Source: Paracoccus onchidii
Lineage (GTDB): Bacteria; Pseudomonadota; Alphaproteobacteria; Rhodobacterales; Rhodobacteraceae
DNA length: 64,000 bases
Direction: 5' to 3'
Assembly (NCBI RefSeq): GCF_028294535.1
Contig: NZ_JAQBIE010000003.1
Coordinates: 62,001-126,000 of the forward strand
The notes beneath the pieces are model-generated. The model did no database searches. It saw only the letters and a list, made by a program, of their open reading frames with translations, and had not been told where the DNA came from. The translations under genes and the position numbers were made by a program. This document shows positions 19,112-27,777 of the stretch, piece by piece (within the stretch, counting starts at the first letter, position 1; the number at the start of each line of letters is the position of its first letter).

Positions 19112-21058
19112 TCATGCCCTTGTCCTGCCCGGCTTGGGTGGGTCTGGCGTATAAAGCTGCATGGCGCTGTGGCGGGCCTCCATCGCGCCGCGCTGATCCG
19201 ATGGCACCGCATCCAGTGGCGGCAACCCTCCGGCAAGCGCAAACAGCATGATGTCACGCGCAATCGGGGCTGCCGCAGTCGAGCCTCCGCCCCCGTGTTC
19301 AACCACCACCGAAACCGCATAGCGTGGCGCCTGATACGGCGCATAACAGACAAAAAGCCCGTGATCGCGCCGGTTCCAGGGCAACTGATCATTGGAAATC
19401 ACGCCGCGTGCGCGTTCCGCCGCCGTGATGTTGCGAACCTGGCTCGTGCCGGTCTTGCCGGCCATGCGCCATTCGTCCGGCAGGATACGGGCGCGACGGG
19501 CGGTGCCACGGGTGCTGTTCATGACCGCATCCATCCCGGCGCGCGCCTGATTGAGAATCGCGTCATCCAGACCAAGGGATTGCGCCGCCGGTATTGGCTC
19601 GGGCACACCATCGACGGACCTGACCAGACGCGGTTTGATGTCCAGCCCTGAAGCGATGCGCGCGGTCATCACCGCCAACTGCAATGGCGAAGCCAGCACA
19701 AAGCCCTGCCCGATCGAGGCATTCAGACTGTCCCCGATCAACCAGTCCTGATCGTATCGCGCCCGTTTCCAGGCGCGGTCGGGCGCAATGCCTTCGGCCA
19801 CAGCGGACATCGGCAGATCATGGCGCACGCCCAGACCCAGCCGGCGCGCCATATCGGCGATACGGTCGATGCCAACCCGCTGCGCCAGTTCGTAATAATA
19901 AACGTCGCAGCTTTGTTGCAAACTTTGCAAGGCATCCATCGATCCGTGCCCCCCGCGCCGCCAACAATGGAAGCGACGCCCACCAACCTCGGTATGACCC
20001 GGACAGTAAAAGCGAGAGCCGCCGTTGATGACGCCAGATTCAAGCCCCGCCAGCAGCGTCACCATCTTGAAGGTCGAACCGGGCGGATAAACCCCTTGAA
20101 CCGTCTTGTCGGCCAAGGGTCGATGGTCATGTTCGGTCAATGCGCGATAATCGGTTGTCGAAATTCCGCGAACGAACTTGTTCGGATCGAAACTAGGTGA
20201 CGAACAGATGCTCAGCAGATCGCCGGTCTGGGTATCCATGACGACGGCGGCGGCGCTTTCCTCGCCCAGCCGCTGCGCCGCATAGTTCTGCAATTGCGCG
20301 TCTATGGTCAGTTGCACGGTTGCGCCCTGCTCGCCCTCTTGCCGGCTCAACTCGCGCATTTCGCGGCCCGCGCTGTTCACCTCGACCCGGCGGGCGCCAG
20401 CCTTGCCGCGCAACACGGGTTCGAGCTTGGCCTCGACACCAACCTTGCCCAACTGAAATTCCGGCAGCATCAGGACCGGATCGGGGTCTTCGATCTTTGA
20501 CAGGTCATAATCAGAGACCGGCCCGACATAGCCCATGACATGGGCGAGATCGCCCGCACGGGGGTAAACCCGCGACAGGCCGGATTCCGGTGTCACCCCA
20601 CGCAACGCGGGCGCATTCACCGCGATCGAGCCGAATTGTTCCCATGTCAGCCGGTCGGCCAGAATGATCGGCGTGATCGCGCTGCGTTTGGAAAACTCTT
20701 CCAATAGCTCTGCCATACGTTCATCGCTGATCGGAACCAGCGTGGACAAATGCCGCAGGACGGGCGCGACATCCCCACCGGCCTCTTCGCGGGTCAGGGA
20801 AACGCGATAGTTTTGTTCGTTTCCGGCAATCACCAACCCGTTGCGGTCGTGGATCAACCCGCGCGCCGGGGGCAAGAGGCGAATCTTGATCGAGTTTCCA
20901 TCCGCCAGAAGCCGATATTCCTCGGCATGTTCCAACTGCATGGATCGCAACCGCAAGGCCAGCGTTGTCACGACGCCCAACTGGATGCCGCCCAGCAAAA
21001 GCCCCCGGCGTCCGACACGCCGCGATCCGTCCTGTGCCTCGCGTTGTGATTTCTTCAT
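19112..21058 (-). CDS. mrdA: Penicillin-binding protein 2 (elongation-specific transpeptidase)
   Basis: This 648-residue class B PBP crosslinks peptidoglycan for rod growth. A short basic N-terminus (MKKSQREAQDG) precedes one membrane helix (LLLGGIQLGVVTTLALRL). The pedestal domain begins at PARGLIHDRNGLVIA. The transpeptidase motifs are GSTFKM (SxxK), SCD (SxN-type) near residue 370 and KTGTSQ (KTG). I start at the ATG at 21058, which forms an ATGA overlap with mreD; the open frame runs 71 codons further back but these lie inside mreD in another frame. Confidence 0.95.
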   Translation of the reverse strand: MKKSQREAQDGSRRVGRRGLLLGGIQLGVVTTLALRLRSMQLEHAEEYRLLADGNSIKIRLLPPARGLIHDRNGLVIAGNEQNYRVSLTREEAGGDVAPVLRHLSTLVPISDERMAELLEEFSKRSAITPIILADRLTWEQFGSIAVNAPALRGVTPESGLSRVYPRAGDLAHVMGYVGPVSDYDLSKIEDPDPVLMLPEFQLGKVGVEAKLEPVLRGKAGARRVEVNSAGREMRELSRQEGEQGATVQLTIDAQLQNYAAQRLGEESAAAVVMDTQTGDLLSICSSPSFDPNKFVRGISTTDYRALTEHDHRPLADKTVQGVYPPGSTFKMVTLLAGLESGVINGGSRFYCPGHTEVGGRRFHCWRRGGHGSMDALQSLQQSCDVYYYELAQRVGIDRIADMARRLGLGVRHDLPMSAVAEGIAPDRAWKRARYDQDWLIGDSLNASIGQGFVLASPLQLAVMTARIASGLDIKPRLVRSVDGVPEPIPAAQSLGLDDAILNQARAGMDAVMNSTRGTARRARILPDEWRMAGKTGTSQVRNITAAERARGVISNDQLPWNRRDHGLFVCYAPYQAPRYAVSVVVEHGGGGSTAAAPIARDIMLFALAGGLPPLDAVPSDQRGAMEARHSAMQLYTPDPPKPGRTRA

Positions 21059-21594
21059 CACCTGTTTCTCATCATTTCGGCATCCGACGCGCTGATCCTG
21101 CGCAATCCTATTGTCCAGCGGGCAACGAACACGACCACCGGATAGGCGGCCAGCGTGGCAAGAAATTGCAGGATGACCTGCCCAAGGGCCGGAACCGGCA
21201 TCAGGAACAGCAACAGGACCAGACGATTGGCCAGCATCATCGCCCCGATCAGGATCCCGACCCGCATCCATTCAATCATGAACGCCTGCTCGCGCCAACG
21301 GGGCTCACGCAAGCGTGCGGCCTCGGTTCCGACCAGAACCAGAACGGTCCACAGCCCCAAGGGCCGCAGCAGCAAGATGTCCTCGACCAGAAACATCACC
21401 ACAATCATGGGCGCGGCGATCTGATCCGGGCGCCGCAGCACCCATGCAAAGACCAGACACACCGCGATATCCGGCCCCGGCCAGCCCACAAGACCGGATG
21501 ACAGCGGCAAAAGGCGAAGAAACAGCAAAAGCCCGATACACAGCGCGAAAACCGCCGACCCGATCAAAGCCTCTTTGCCCGGCCCCTCAATCAT
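21058..21594 (-). CDS. mreD: Rod shape-determining protein MreD
   Basis: A small 178-residue inner-membrane protein with five to six helices, including PLSSGLVGWPGPDIAVCLVFAWVLRRPDQI, which resembles the conserved loop region of MreD. Sequence conservation in this family is low; the call rests mainly on hydrophobicity, length and its place between mreC (8-base overlap) and mrdA (ATGA overlap). Confidence 0.9.
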   Translation of the reverse strand: MIEGPGKEALIGSAVFALCIGLLLFLRLLPLSSGLVGWPGPDIAVCLVFAWVLRRPDQIAAPMIVVMFLVEDILLLRPLGLWTVLVLVGTEAARLREPRWREQAFMIEWMRVGILIGAMMLANRLVLLLFLMPVPALGQVILQFLATLAAYPVVVFVARWTIGLRRISASDAEMMRNR

Positions 21595-22498
21595 TTGCGG
21601 GATCCAGCCCGATTGCCGCCGGCAATTGCGGTCCGATCAGCCCTTGATCTGCCGGGGTAATGATCGCACCGGAATCGCGAACCTGCTCGGCCGGATGTGC
21701 CCGAAGAACGCGCAGAAACTCCAACCGCCCGTAATCCGCCGCCATCCGCAGCCGCATGCGCCCGTCGCTGCCTTGCACGACCTGCCCCACCAGCAGACCA
21801 GGCGGAAACACCCCGCCATCGCCCGATGTCACAACGCGGTCGCCCGGTCGCACATTGTCCATGCTTTCGATAAAATCCAGAAACGGCAAGGCAGTGTTGT
21901 CGCCCGTCAACAGGGCCCGATCGCCCGAGGGCTGGATCGTGACCGGGATGCGTGACGACGGGTCATTCAGCAACACCACGCGGCTTGTGCGCTGCCCAAC
22001 CCCCGAGATCCGACCGACCAGCCCCAGACCGTCCATCGTCGCCCAGCCATCCACGATGCCATCCTGGGCACCAACATTGACCAATACCGATTGGCGAAAG
22101 GCCGATCCGCTATCCACCATGACCACGCCAGTCACGCTGGTCAGGGCGGGGTCGATACGCACATTGTTCTGCGCCAGCAGTTTCGAATTTTCCTGCTCAA
22201 GCTGAACAGCCGCCTCTTTCCAAGCCTGCATCTTTTGCAGCTCGCGGCGAAGTTCCTGATTTTGTTCATAGATACGCGCATAGGATTGAAAGCCGGCGAT
22301 CATCTGGCTGGCCTTGGTCACCGGCGCCAGCGCCCATTCGAAACTGGGCACGAAACGGTCGATCAGCGCCGTGCGCATCCGTTCGGCGCGCGGGCTGTCA
22401 ATGCGCCAGAACAGGAACAGCGCAATCAGCACAATCGTCAGCAGCGTGATCAGCACACGCCGGATCGGACTTGCGAAATCAGGTCCCTTGCGCGCCAT
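21587..22498 (-). CDS. mreC: Rod shape-determining protein MreC
   Basis: A 303-residue periplasmic scaffold protein with one N-terminal membrane helix (VLITLLTIVLIALFLFW). A coiled-coil stretch (YEQNQELRRELQKMQAWKEAAVQLEQEN, split here only by name) is followed by the two beta-barrel MreC domain with VVMVDSGSAFRQSVLVNVG, GRISGVGQRTSRVVLLNDPSSRIPV and VVTSGDGGVFPPGL. It links MreB filaments to PBP2. Co-transcribed with mreB (23-base gap) and mreD. Confidence 0.95.
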   Translation of the reverse strand: MARKGPDFASPIRRVLITLLTIVLIALFLFWRIDSPRAERMRTALIDRFVPSFEWALAPVTKASQMIAGFQSYARIYEQNQELRRELQKMQAWKEAAVQLEQENSKLLAQNNVRIDPALTSVTGVVMVDSGSAFRQSVLVNVGAQDGIVDGWATMDGLGLVGRISGVGQRTSRVVLLNDPSSRIPVTIQPSGDRALLTGDNTALPFLDFIESMDNVRPGDRVVTSGDGGVFPPGLLVGQVVQGSDGRMRLRMAADYGRLEFLRVLRAHPAEQVRDSGAIITPADQGLIGPQLPAAIGLDPAND

Positions 22499-22521
22499 TC
22501 ACGGCCTCCGCGCGGTCAGGA

Positions 22522-23655
<1,134 letters not shown>

Positions 23656-23718
23656 TATAAATGGGTAAATGCAACCGCGAAAGCCCTGTCACACCAAGAT
23701 GCGCAATGTCATGCCGTT

Positions 23719-23757
23719 GTTTGGCCGGCGCGGCGTGATCTGCCGCGCCGGCCAAAC
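23719..23757 (-). terminator. Long perfect hairpin behind leuA
   Basis: A perfect 16-bp stem (arms 23719-23734 and 23742-23757) with a 7-nt loop starts 3 bases after the leuA stop codon. It is very G+C rich. There is no U-run on either side, so it may act as a terminator needing other factors, as a block to 3' exonucleases, or to insulate leuA from the mreB promoter region. Confidence 0.65.
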
Positions 23758-23760
23758 GAC

Positions 23761-25317
23761 CTAATGGGAATACATGCTGATCTGCTTGTCGTCACGACCC
23801 AGTTGTGCACGACGCACGATCAGGTGGTTCAGCGCCCCGACATAGGCCTTGACGCTGGCCAGGATCGTGTCGGTATCGGCGGACTGACCGTTGACGATGC
23901 GCCCGTCCTCTTCCATCCGCACGCTGACGGTGGCCTGCGCGTCGGTGCCTTCAGTCACGGCATGGACCTGATACAGCTGCAGCCGCGCATCATGCGGGAA
24001 GATCTGCTTCACTGCGTTGAAGCAGGCATCGACCGGCCCGTCGCCGGTGGCATGAACGGTCTTTTCCTCGCCATCGACGATCATGGTCAGATCGGCGTAC
24101 TGGCCGTCACTGCCGCAGACGACCTTGAGATGCTTGACCTGCAGATAGTCGTCGCCGGTATTGGCGGCGGCGTCCTGAACCAGTGCAACGATATCCTCGT
24201 CATAGACCTCTTTCTTACGGTCGGCCAAGGCCTTGAACCGCACGAAGATGTCCTTCAGCTGGTTGTCACCGACTTCATAGCCCAGATCCTTCAGCTTGGC
24301 GCGCAGCGCGGCGCGGCCAGAATGCTTGCCCATGGCGATATTGGTTTCGTTCAGACCGATATCGGCGGGGCGCATGATCTCGAAGGTCTCGACATTCTTC
24401 AGCACGCCGTCCTGATGGATGCCCGATTCGTGCAGGAACGCGTTCTTGCCGACGACCGCCTTGTTGAACTGCACCGGAAAGCCCGACACCTGCGCCACGC
24501 GGCGCGACAGGTTCATGATCTTGGTGGTGTCGATGCCGGTGTCGAAAGGCATGATGTCGTGGCGCACGCGCAGGGCCATCACCACCTCTTCCAGCGCGGT
24601 GTTGCCGGCGCGTTCGCCCAGACCATTGATCGTGCATTCGATCTGGCGGGCACCCGCCTCGACGGCGGCAAGGCTGTTTGCCGTCGCCATGCCCAGATCG
24701 TTGTGGCAATGGGTGGCAAAGATGATCTCGTCCGCGCCCGGCACACGTTCCAGCAGCATCCGGATCAGATCGGCGCTTTCACGCGGCGCGGTATAGCCGA
24801 CCGTATCGGGGATATTGATCGTGGTCGCCCCGGCCTTGATCGCGATCTCGACCACGCGGCACAGATAATCATGTTCGGTGCGCGTGGCATCCATCGGCGA
24901 CCACTGCACGTTGTCGCACAGGTTGCGGGCATGGGTCACGGTCTGCTCGATCCGTTCCGCCATCTGGTCCTTGTCCAGATTGGGAATCGCGCGATGCAGC
25001 GGCGAAGTGCCGATAAAGGTGTGGATGCGCGGGCGCTTGGCATGTTTCACCGCCTCCCAGCAGCGGTCGATATCGGGCAGCTGGGCACGGGCAAGGCCGC
25101 AAATAACGCTATTGCGGCTTTGCTTGGCGATCTCGGTGACGGCGGCGAAATCGCCTTCCGAGGCAATCGGGAAACCGGCCTCGATGATATCGACATTCAT
25201 TTCGTCCAGCATCGCCGCGATTTCCAGCTTTTCAGCATGGGACATCGTGGCGCCGGGCGATTGTTCGCCATCACGCAGGGTCGTATCGAAAATGAATACG
25301 CGGTTCTTGTCGGTCAT
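23761..25317 (-). CDS. leuA: 2-isopropylmalate synthase
   Basis: First committed step of leucine synthesis: acetyl-CoA plus 2-oxoisovalerate. The 518-residue protein starts with the HMGL-like TIM barrel, with FDTTLRDGEQSPGATM at residue 9 and HCHNDLGMATANSLAAVEAGARQIECTINGLGERAGN as the metal-binding His and G-rich signature. The C-terminal third (from about residue 390) is the LeuA regulatory domain that binds leucine. Overall length fits the long bacterial form. Preceded by a probable leucine leader peptide and competing hairpins, so regulation by leucine supply is likely at both enzyme and RNA level. Confidence 0.97.
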   Translation of the reverse strand: MTDKNRVFIFDTTLRDGEQSPGATMSHAEKLEIAAMLDEMNVDIIEAGFPIASEGDFAAVTEIAKQSRNSVICGLARAQLPDIDRCWEAVKHAKRPRIHTFIGTSPLHRAIPNLDKDQMAERIEQTVTHARNLCDNVQWSPMDATRTEHDYLCRVVEIAIKAGATTINIPDTVGYTAPRESADLIRMLLERVPGADEIIFATHCHNDLGMATANSLAAVEAGARQIECTINGLGERAGNTALEEVVMALRVRHDIMPFDTGIDTTKIMNLSRRVAQVSGFPVQFNKAVVGKNAFLHESGIHQDGVLKNVETFEIMRPADIGLNETNIAMGKHSGRAALRAKLKDLGYEVGDNQLKDIFVRFKALADRKKEVYDEDIVALVQDAAANTGDDYLQVKHLKVVCGSDGQYADLTMIVDGEEKTVHATGDGPVDACFNAVKQIFPHDARLQLYQVHAVTEGTDAQATVSVRMEEDGRIVNGQSADTDTILASVKAYVGALNHLIVRRAQLGRDDKQISMYSH

Positions 25318-25327
25318 GATTCGGTCT

Positions 25328-25412
25328 TTCTTACGCTGACATATTCCGGAAATCCGGGCCCTGTCCTGACTGAGCGGCGGCCCGGAAAGACCCGCTCAGC
25401 GCAGCGTAAGAA
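25328..25412 (-). promoter_or_regulatory. leuA attenuator region with competing hairpins
   Basis: Three complementary pairs overlap in this leader. (a) 25370-25377 pairs with 25392-25399 (8 bp, includes the leader stop codon). (b) 25353-25360 pairs with 25379-25386 (8 bp), and is interleaved with (a), so both cannot form in one nested fold. (c) 25328-25338, just before the leuA start and including its AAGAAAG purine run, is an 11-bp perfect complement of 25402-25412, the last Leu codons of the leader. A short CCGGA/TCCGG stem (25346-25357) can also compete with (b). The pattern is that of a leucine attenuator. Confidence 0.62.
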
Positions 25413-25494
25413 GCAGCAGACCACGGAGGTTCACGGCCAAAAGCGCACCAGAAGGTGCGGTCGAGGCAGCGGCGATATGGCGCATCCGAGTCAT
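25396..25494 (-). CDS. Leucine operon leader peptide (probable)
   Basis: A 32-codon frame from the ATG at 25494 ends in NLRGLLLLTLR: six Leu codons (CTC, CTG, CTG, CTT, CTT, CTG) in the last eleven, directly upstream of leuA. No ribosome site is seen before the ATG. Instead a promoter-like pair places the transcript start at the ATG, as known for leaderless trpL peptides in alphaproteobacteria. A GTG at 25434 (12 codons) in the same frame is an alternative. It is short and has no protein function that I would propose; its role would be to let the ribosome sense charged tRNA-Leu. Confidence 0.65.
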   Translation of the reverse strand: MTRMRHIAAASTAPSGALLAVNLRGLLLLTLR

Positions 25495-25500
25495 GGGGCG

Positions 25501-25529
25501 AATATGGCCGCGATGACGGCCTTTGAAAA
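25501..25529 (-). promoter_or_regulatory. Candidate promoter of the leuA leader transcript
   Basis: On the minus strand TTTTCA (25529-25524) is separated by 17 bases from CATATT (25506-25501), each matching four of six positions of the sigma-70 consensus. Six bases later comes the ATG at 25494, which would be the +1 position. The fit in spacing is better than the fit in sequence. A perfect TTGACA (25583-25578) lies further upstream but lacks a good -10 partner. The whole gap from 25318 to 25702 otherwise holds only the usp upstream region. Confidence 0.4.
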
Positions 25530-25702
25530 GAGAAAAATCAATATCGGCGCAAACCCTGCCATTTGTGGCCGCAACGGTGTCAAATTGCGCCATCAGCTGC
25601 CGCAATTCACATTCCCGTCACATTTTTTTCTAGCCGGAGCGCCTTTGCCGTGCCTATCATTTGATCACGGACATAAAGAATAAACCAACCACAGGGGGTA
25701 AC

Positions 25703-26137
25703 ATGTCGCGTAAAATCGTCGTCGGTTTCGACGGCAGTGAGGCATCGCGCCGTGCACTGGATTTCGCGGTCAAACGCGCCAAGCTGCAGGGGGACAACAT
25801 CCTGATTGCCCATATTCTTGAATGGTCGCCCTACAGCTTCCTGACACCCAGCGAGATCGAGGAAAGGCATCGCCGCCGCAAGGAAGAACTGGAACGCGCG
25901 GAAAGCGCCATCATCACACCGGTCATCAAGGCTATCGAAGCCGAAGGCGTGCCGGTCACCGCGATGATGAAATACGGCCATATCGCCGAGACCATCTGCA
26001 AAATCTCTGAATCCGAAAAGGCCGAGCTGATCATCATCGGCCGAATGGGGACCTCGGGGTTGTCCTCGCGCATCTTCGGATCGGTCGCCGGCACGCTGGC
26101 ACAGATCGCACCCGTTCCCGTGACCATCGTTCCCTGA
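25703..26137 (+). CDS. Universal stress protein (UspA family)
   Basis: A 144-residue single UspA domain: KIVVGFDGSEASRRALDFAVKRA at the N-terminus, and the ATP-binding motif GRMGTSGLSSRIFGSVAGTLA near the C-terminus in the G-2x-G-9x-GS form, so it belongs to the nucleotide-binding class. I start at the ATG at 25703 after AGGGGG; the frame is open to 25661. It ends 23 bases before the AGCS symporter gene and both are probably in one transcript. Confidence 0.93.
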   Translation: MSRKIVVGFDGSEASRRALDFAVKRAKLQGDNILIAHILEWSPYSFLTPSEIEERHRRRKEELERAESAIITPVIKAIEAEGVPVTAMMKYGHIAETICKISESEKAELIIIGRMGTSGLSSRIFGSVAGTLAQIAPVPVTIVP

Positions 26138-26160
26138 GCAACGGCAATAGGAGACCCGAC

Positions 26161-27708
26161 ATGAGCACACGCGCAACTCGTCTTTTCCCGGCCGTCATGC
26201 TTTCCGGCCTGCTGGCCGCCGCACCGGTCGCCGCGCAGACCCTGGACGACAAGGTGAATGAGATCTTCGCCAGTTCGACCGGCTGGTTCGTCAGCTTTAT
26301 CTTCTCGAACTTTCCCGGCACGTCCTTCCCGTGGATCGTCGCATGGCTGGTGATCGCCGCGACCGTCTTTACCTTCTATTTCGGCTTTGTTCAGTTCCGC
26401 GCCTTTCCCCATTCCATCGCGTTGGTAAAGGGCGACTATTCCGACCCCAATGACGCGGGCGAGGTCAGCCATTTCCAGGCGCTTGCCACCGCACTTTCAG
26501 GGACTGTCGGTCTGGGCAATATCGCCGGTGTGGCCGTTGCTGTCGGCATCGGCGGACCCGGCGCGACATTCTGGATGATCCTGGCCGGCCTGATGGGCAT
26601 GGCTTCGAAATTCACCGAATGTACGCTGGGGGTCAAATACCGCAACGAATATCCCGACGGCACCGTGTCCGGTGGCCCGATGTATTACATGACCAAGGGC
26701 TTTGCAGAACGAAACTTGCCCGGCGGCAAGGTTCTGGCCGTTCTGTTTGCGATTTTCTGCATCCTGGGATCCCTGGGTGGCGGAAACATGTTCCAGGCCA
26801 ACCAGGCACATGCCCAGATCGCAAATGTGGTCGGCGACTATCCCGGCTGGATTACCGGGGTCGTGTTTGCCGGAATCGTCTTCGCGGTGATCATCGGCGG
26901 CCTGAAATCCATTGCGAGCGTGACTGAAAAGGTCGTGCCGTTCATGGGTATCATCTATGTCGGTGCCGCCTTGATCATCCTGTTGATGAACTTCCAGTAT
27001 ATCGGCACCGCATTCGGCCAGATCTTCGAAGGCGCCTTTACCGGGCTGGGCATTGCGGGCGGCATGGTCGGCGCATTGATCCAGGGCTTCCGTCGCGCGG
27101 CCTTTTCGAACGAGGCAGGCGTTGGTTCGGCCGCGATTGCACATTCGGCCGTGCGCACGAAAGAACCGATCACCGAAGGTTATGTCTCGCTGCTGGAACC
27201 GTTCATCGATACGGTTGTCATCTGCACCATGACCGCGTTGGTGATCATCATCACCGGACAGCTTGTGACCGACCCCGAAACCGGCCTTCTGGTCCTGAAC
27301 GAGGCCGGCACCGCAATTCAGACCATTGATGGAAACAGCGGTGTGGCGCTGACATCGGCGGCCTTCAGCAGTGTCTTTGGCTGGTTCCGTTACATCCTGG
27401 CGATTGCGGTGATCCTGTTCGCCTTCTCGACCATGATCTCCTGGAGCTATTACGGCCTGAAGGCCTGGACCTTCCTGTTCGGTGAAGGGCACGCCAAGGA
27501 AGTCACCTACAAGGTCATCTTCTGCATCTTCGTGGTTATCGGCGCTGCGGCCAACCTGGGTCCGGTCATCGACTTCTCGGACGCGGCAATCTTTGCCATG
27601 GCCGTGGTCAATATCTTTGCGCTGTATTTCCTGATGCCTGTCGTGAAAAAAGAAATGAACAGCTACATGTCGCGGCTGCGTTCAGGCGAGATCAAGAAAT
27701 TCGTCTGA
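26161..27708 (+). CDS. Sodium:alanine (AGCS) symporter
   Basis: A 515-residue secondary transporter importing alanine or glycine with Na+ across the inner membrane. AGCS motifs are visible: GPGATFWMILAGLMGMASKFTE (helix 3 region), GTVSGGPMYYMTKG, GGLKSIASVTEKVVPFMG and FRRAAFSNEAGVGSAAIAHSA. A signal-like N-terminus (LFPAVMLSGLLAAAPVAAQ) precedes the first helix, which is frequent in this group. Substrate is inferred from the family. Followed by a strong terminator. Confidence 0.93.
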   Translation: MSTRATRLFPAVMLSGLLAAAPVAAQTLDDKVNEIFASSTGWFVSFIFSNFPGTSFPWIVAWLVIAATVFTFYFGFVQFRAFPHSIALVKGDYSDPNDAGEVSHFQALATALSGTVGLGNIAGVAVAVGIGGPGATFWMILAGLMGMASKFTECTLGVKYRNEYPDGTVSGGPMYYMTKGFAERNLPGGKVLAVLFAIFCILGSLGGGNMFQANQAHAQIANVVGDYPGWITGVVFAGIVFAVIIGGLKSIASVTEKVVPFMGIIYVGAALIILLMNFQYIGTAFGQIFEGAFTGLGIAGGMVGALIQGFRRAAFSNEAGVGSAAIAHSAVRTKEPITEGYVSLLEPFIDTVVICTMTALVIIITGQLVTDPETGLLVLNEAGTAIQTIDGNSGVALTSAAFSSVFGWFRYILAIAVILFAFSTMISWSYYGLKAWTFLFGEGHAKEVTYKVIFCIFVVIGAAANLGPVIDFSDAAIFAMAVVNIFALYFLMPVVKKEMNSYMSRLRSGEIKKFV

Positions 27709-27730
27709 AACCCGGCACGACCATGAACAC

Positions 27731-27760
27731 AGAAACGGGCGCAGAGATGCGCCCGTTTCT
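27731..27760. terminator. Bidirectional intrinsic terminator
   Basis: A perfect 13-bp stem (27731-27743 with 27748-27760) closed by a GAGA tetraloop, flanked by AGAAA on one side and TTTCTTGTTG on the other. It lies between the convergent symporter and substrate-binding protein genes and can serve both. Confidence 0.85.
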
Positions 27761-27777
27761 TGTTGCGACCTATCGGC

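Noticed and set aside
25571..25590. Perfect TTGACA (minus strand, 25583-25578) as leuA promoter
   Set aside because: No acceptable -10 hexamer lies 16-18 bases downstream; the pair at 25501-25529 fits the leader better.
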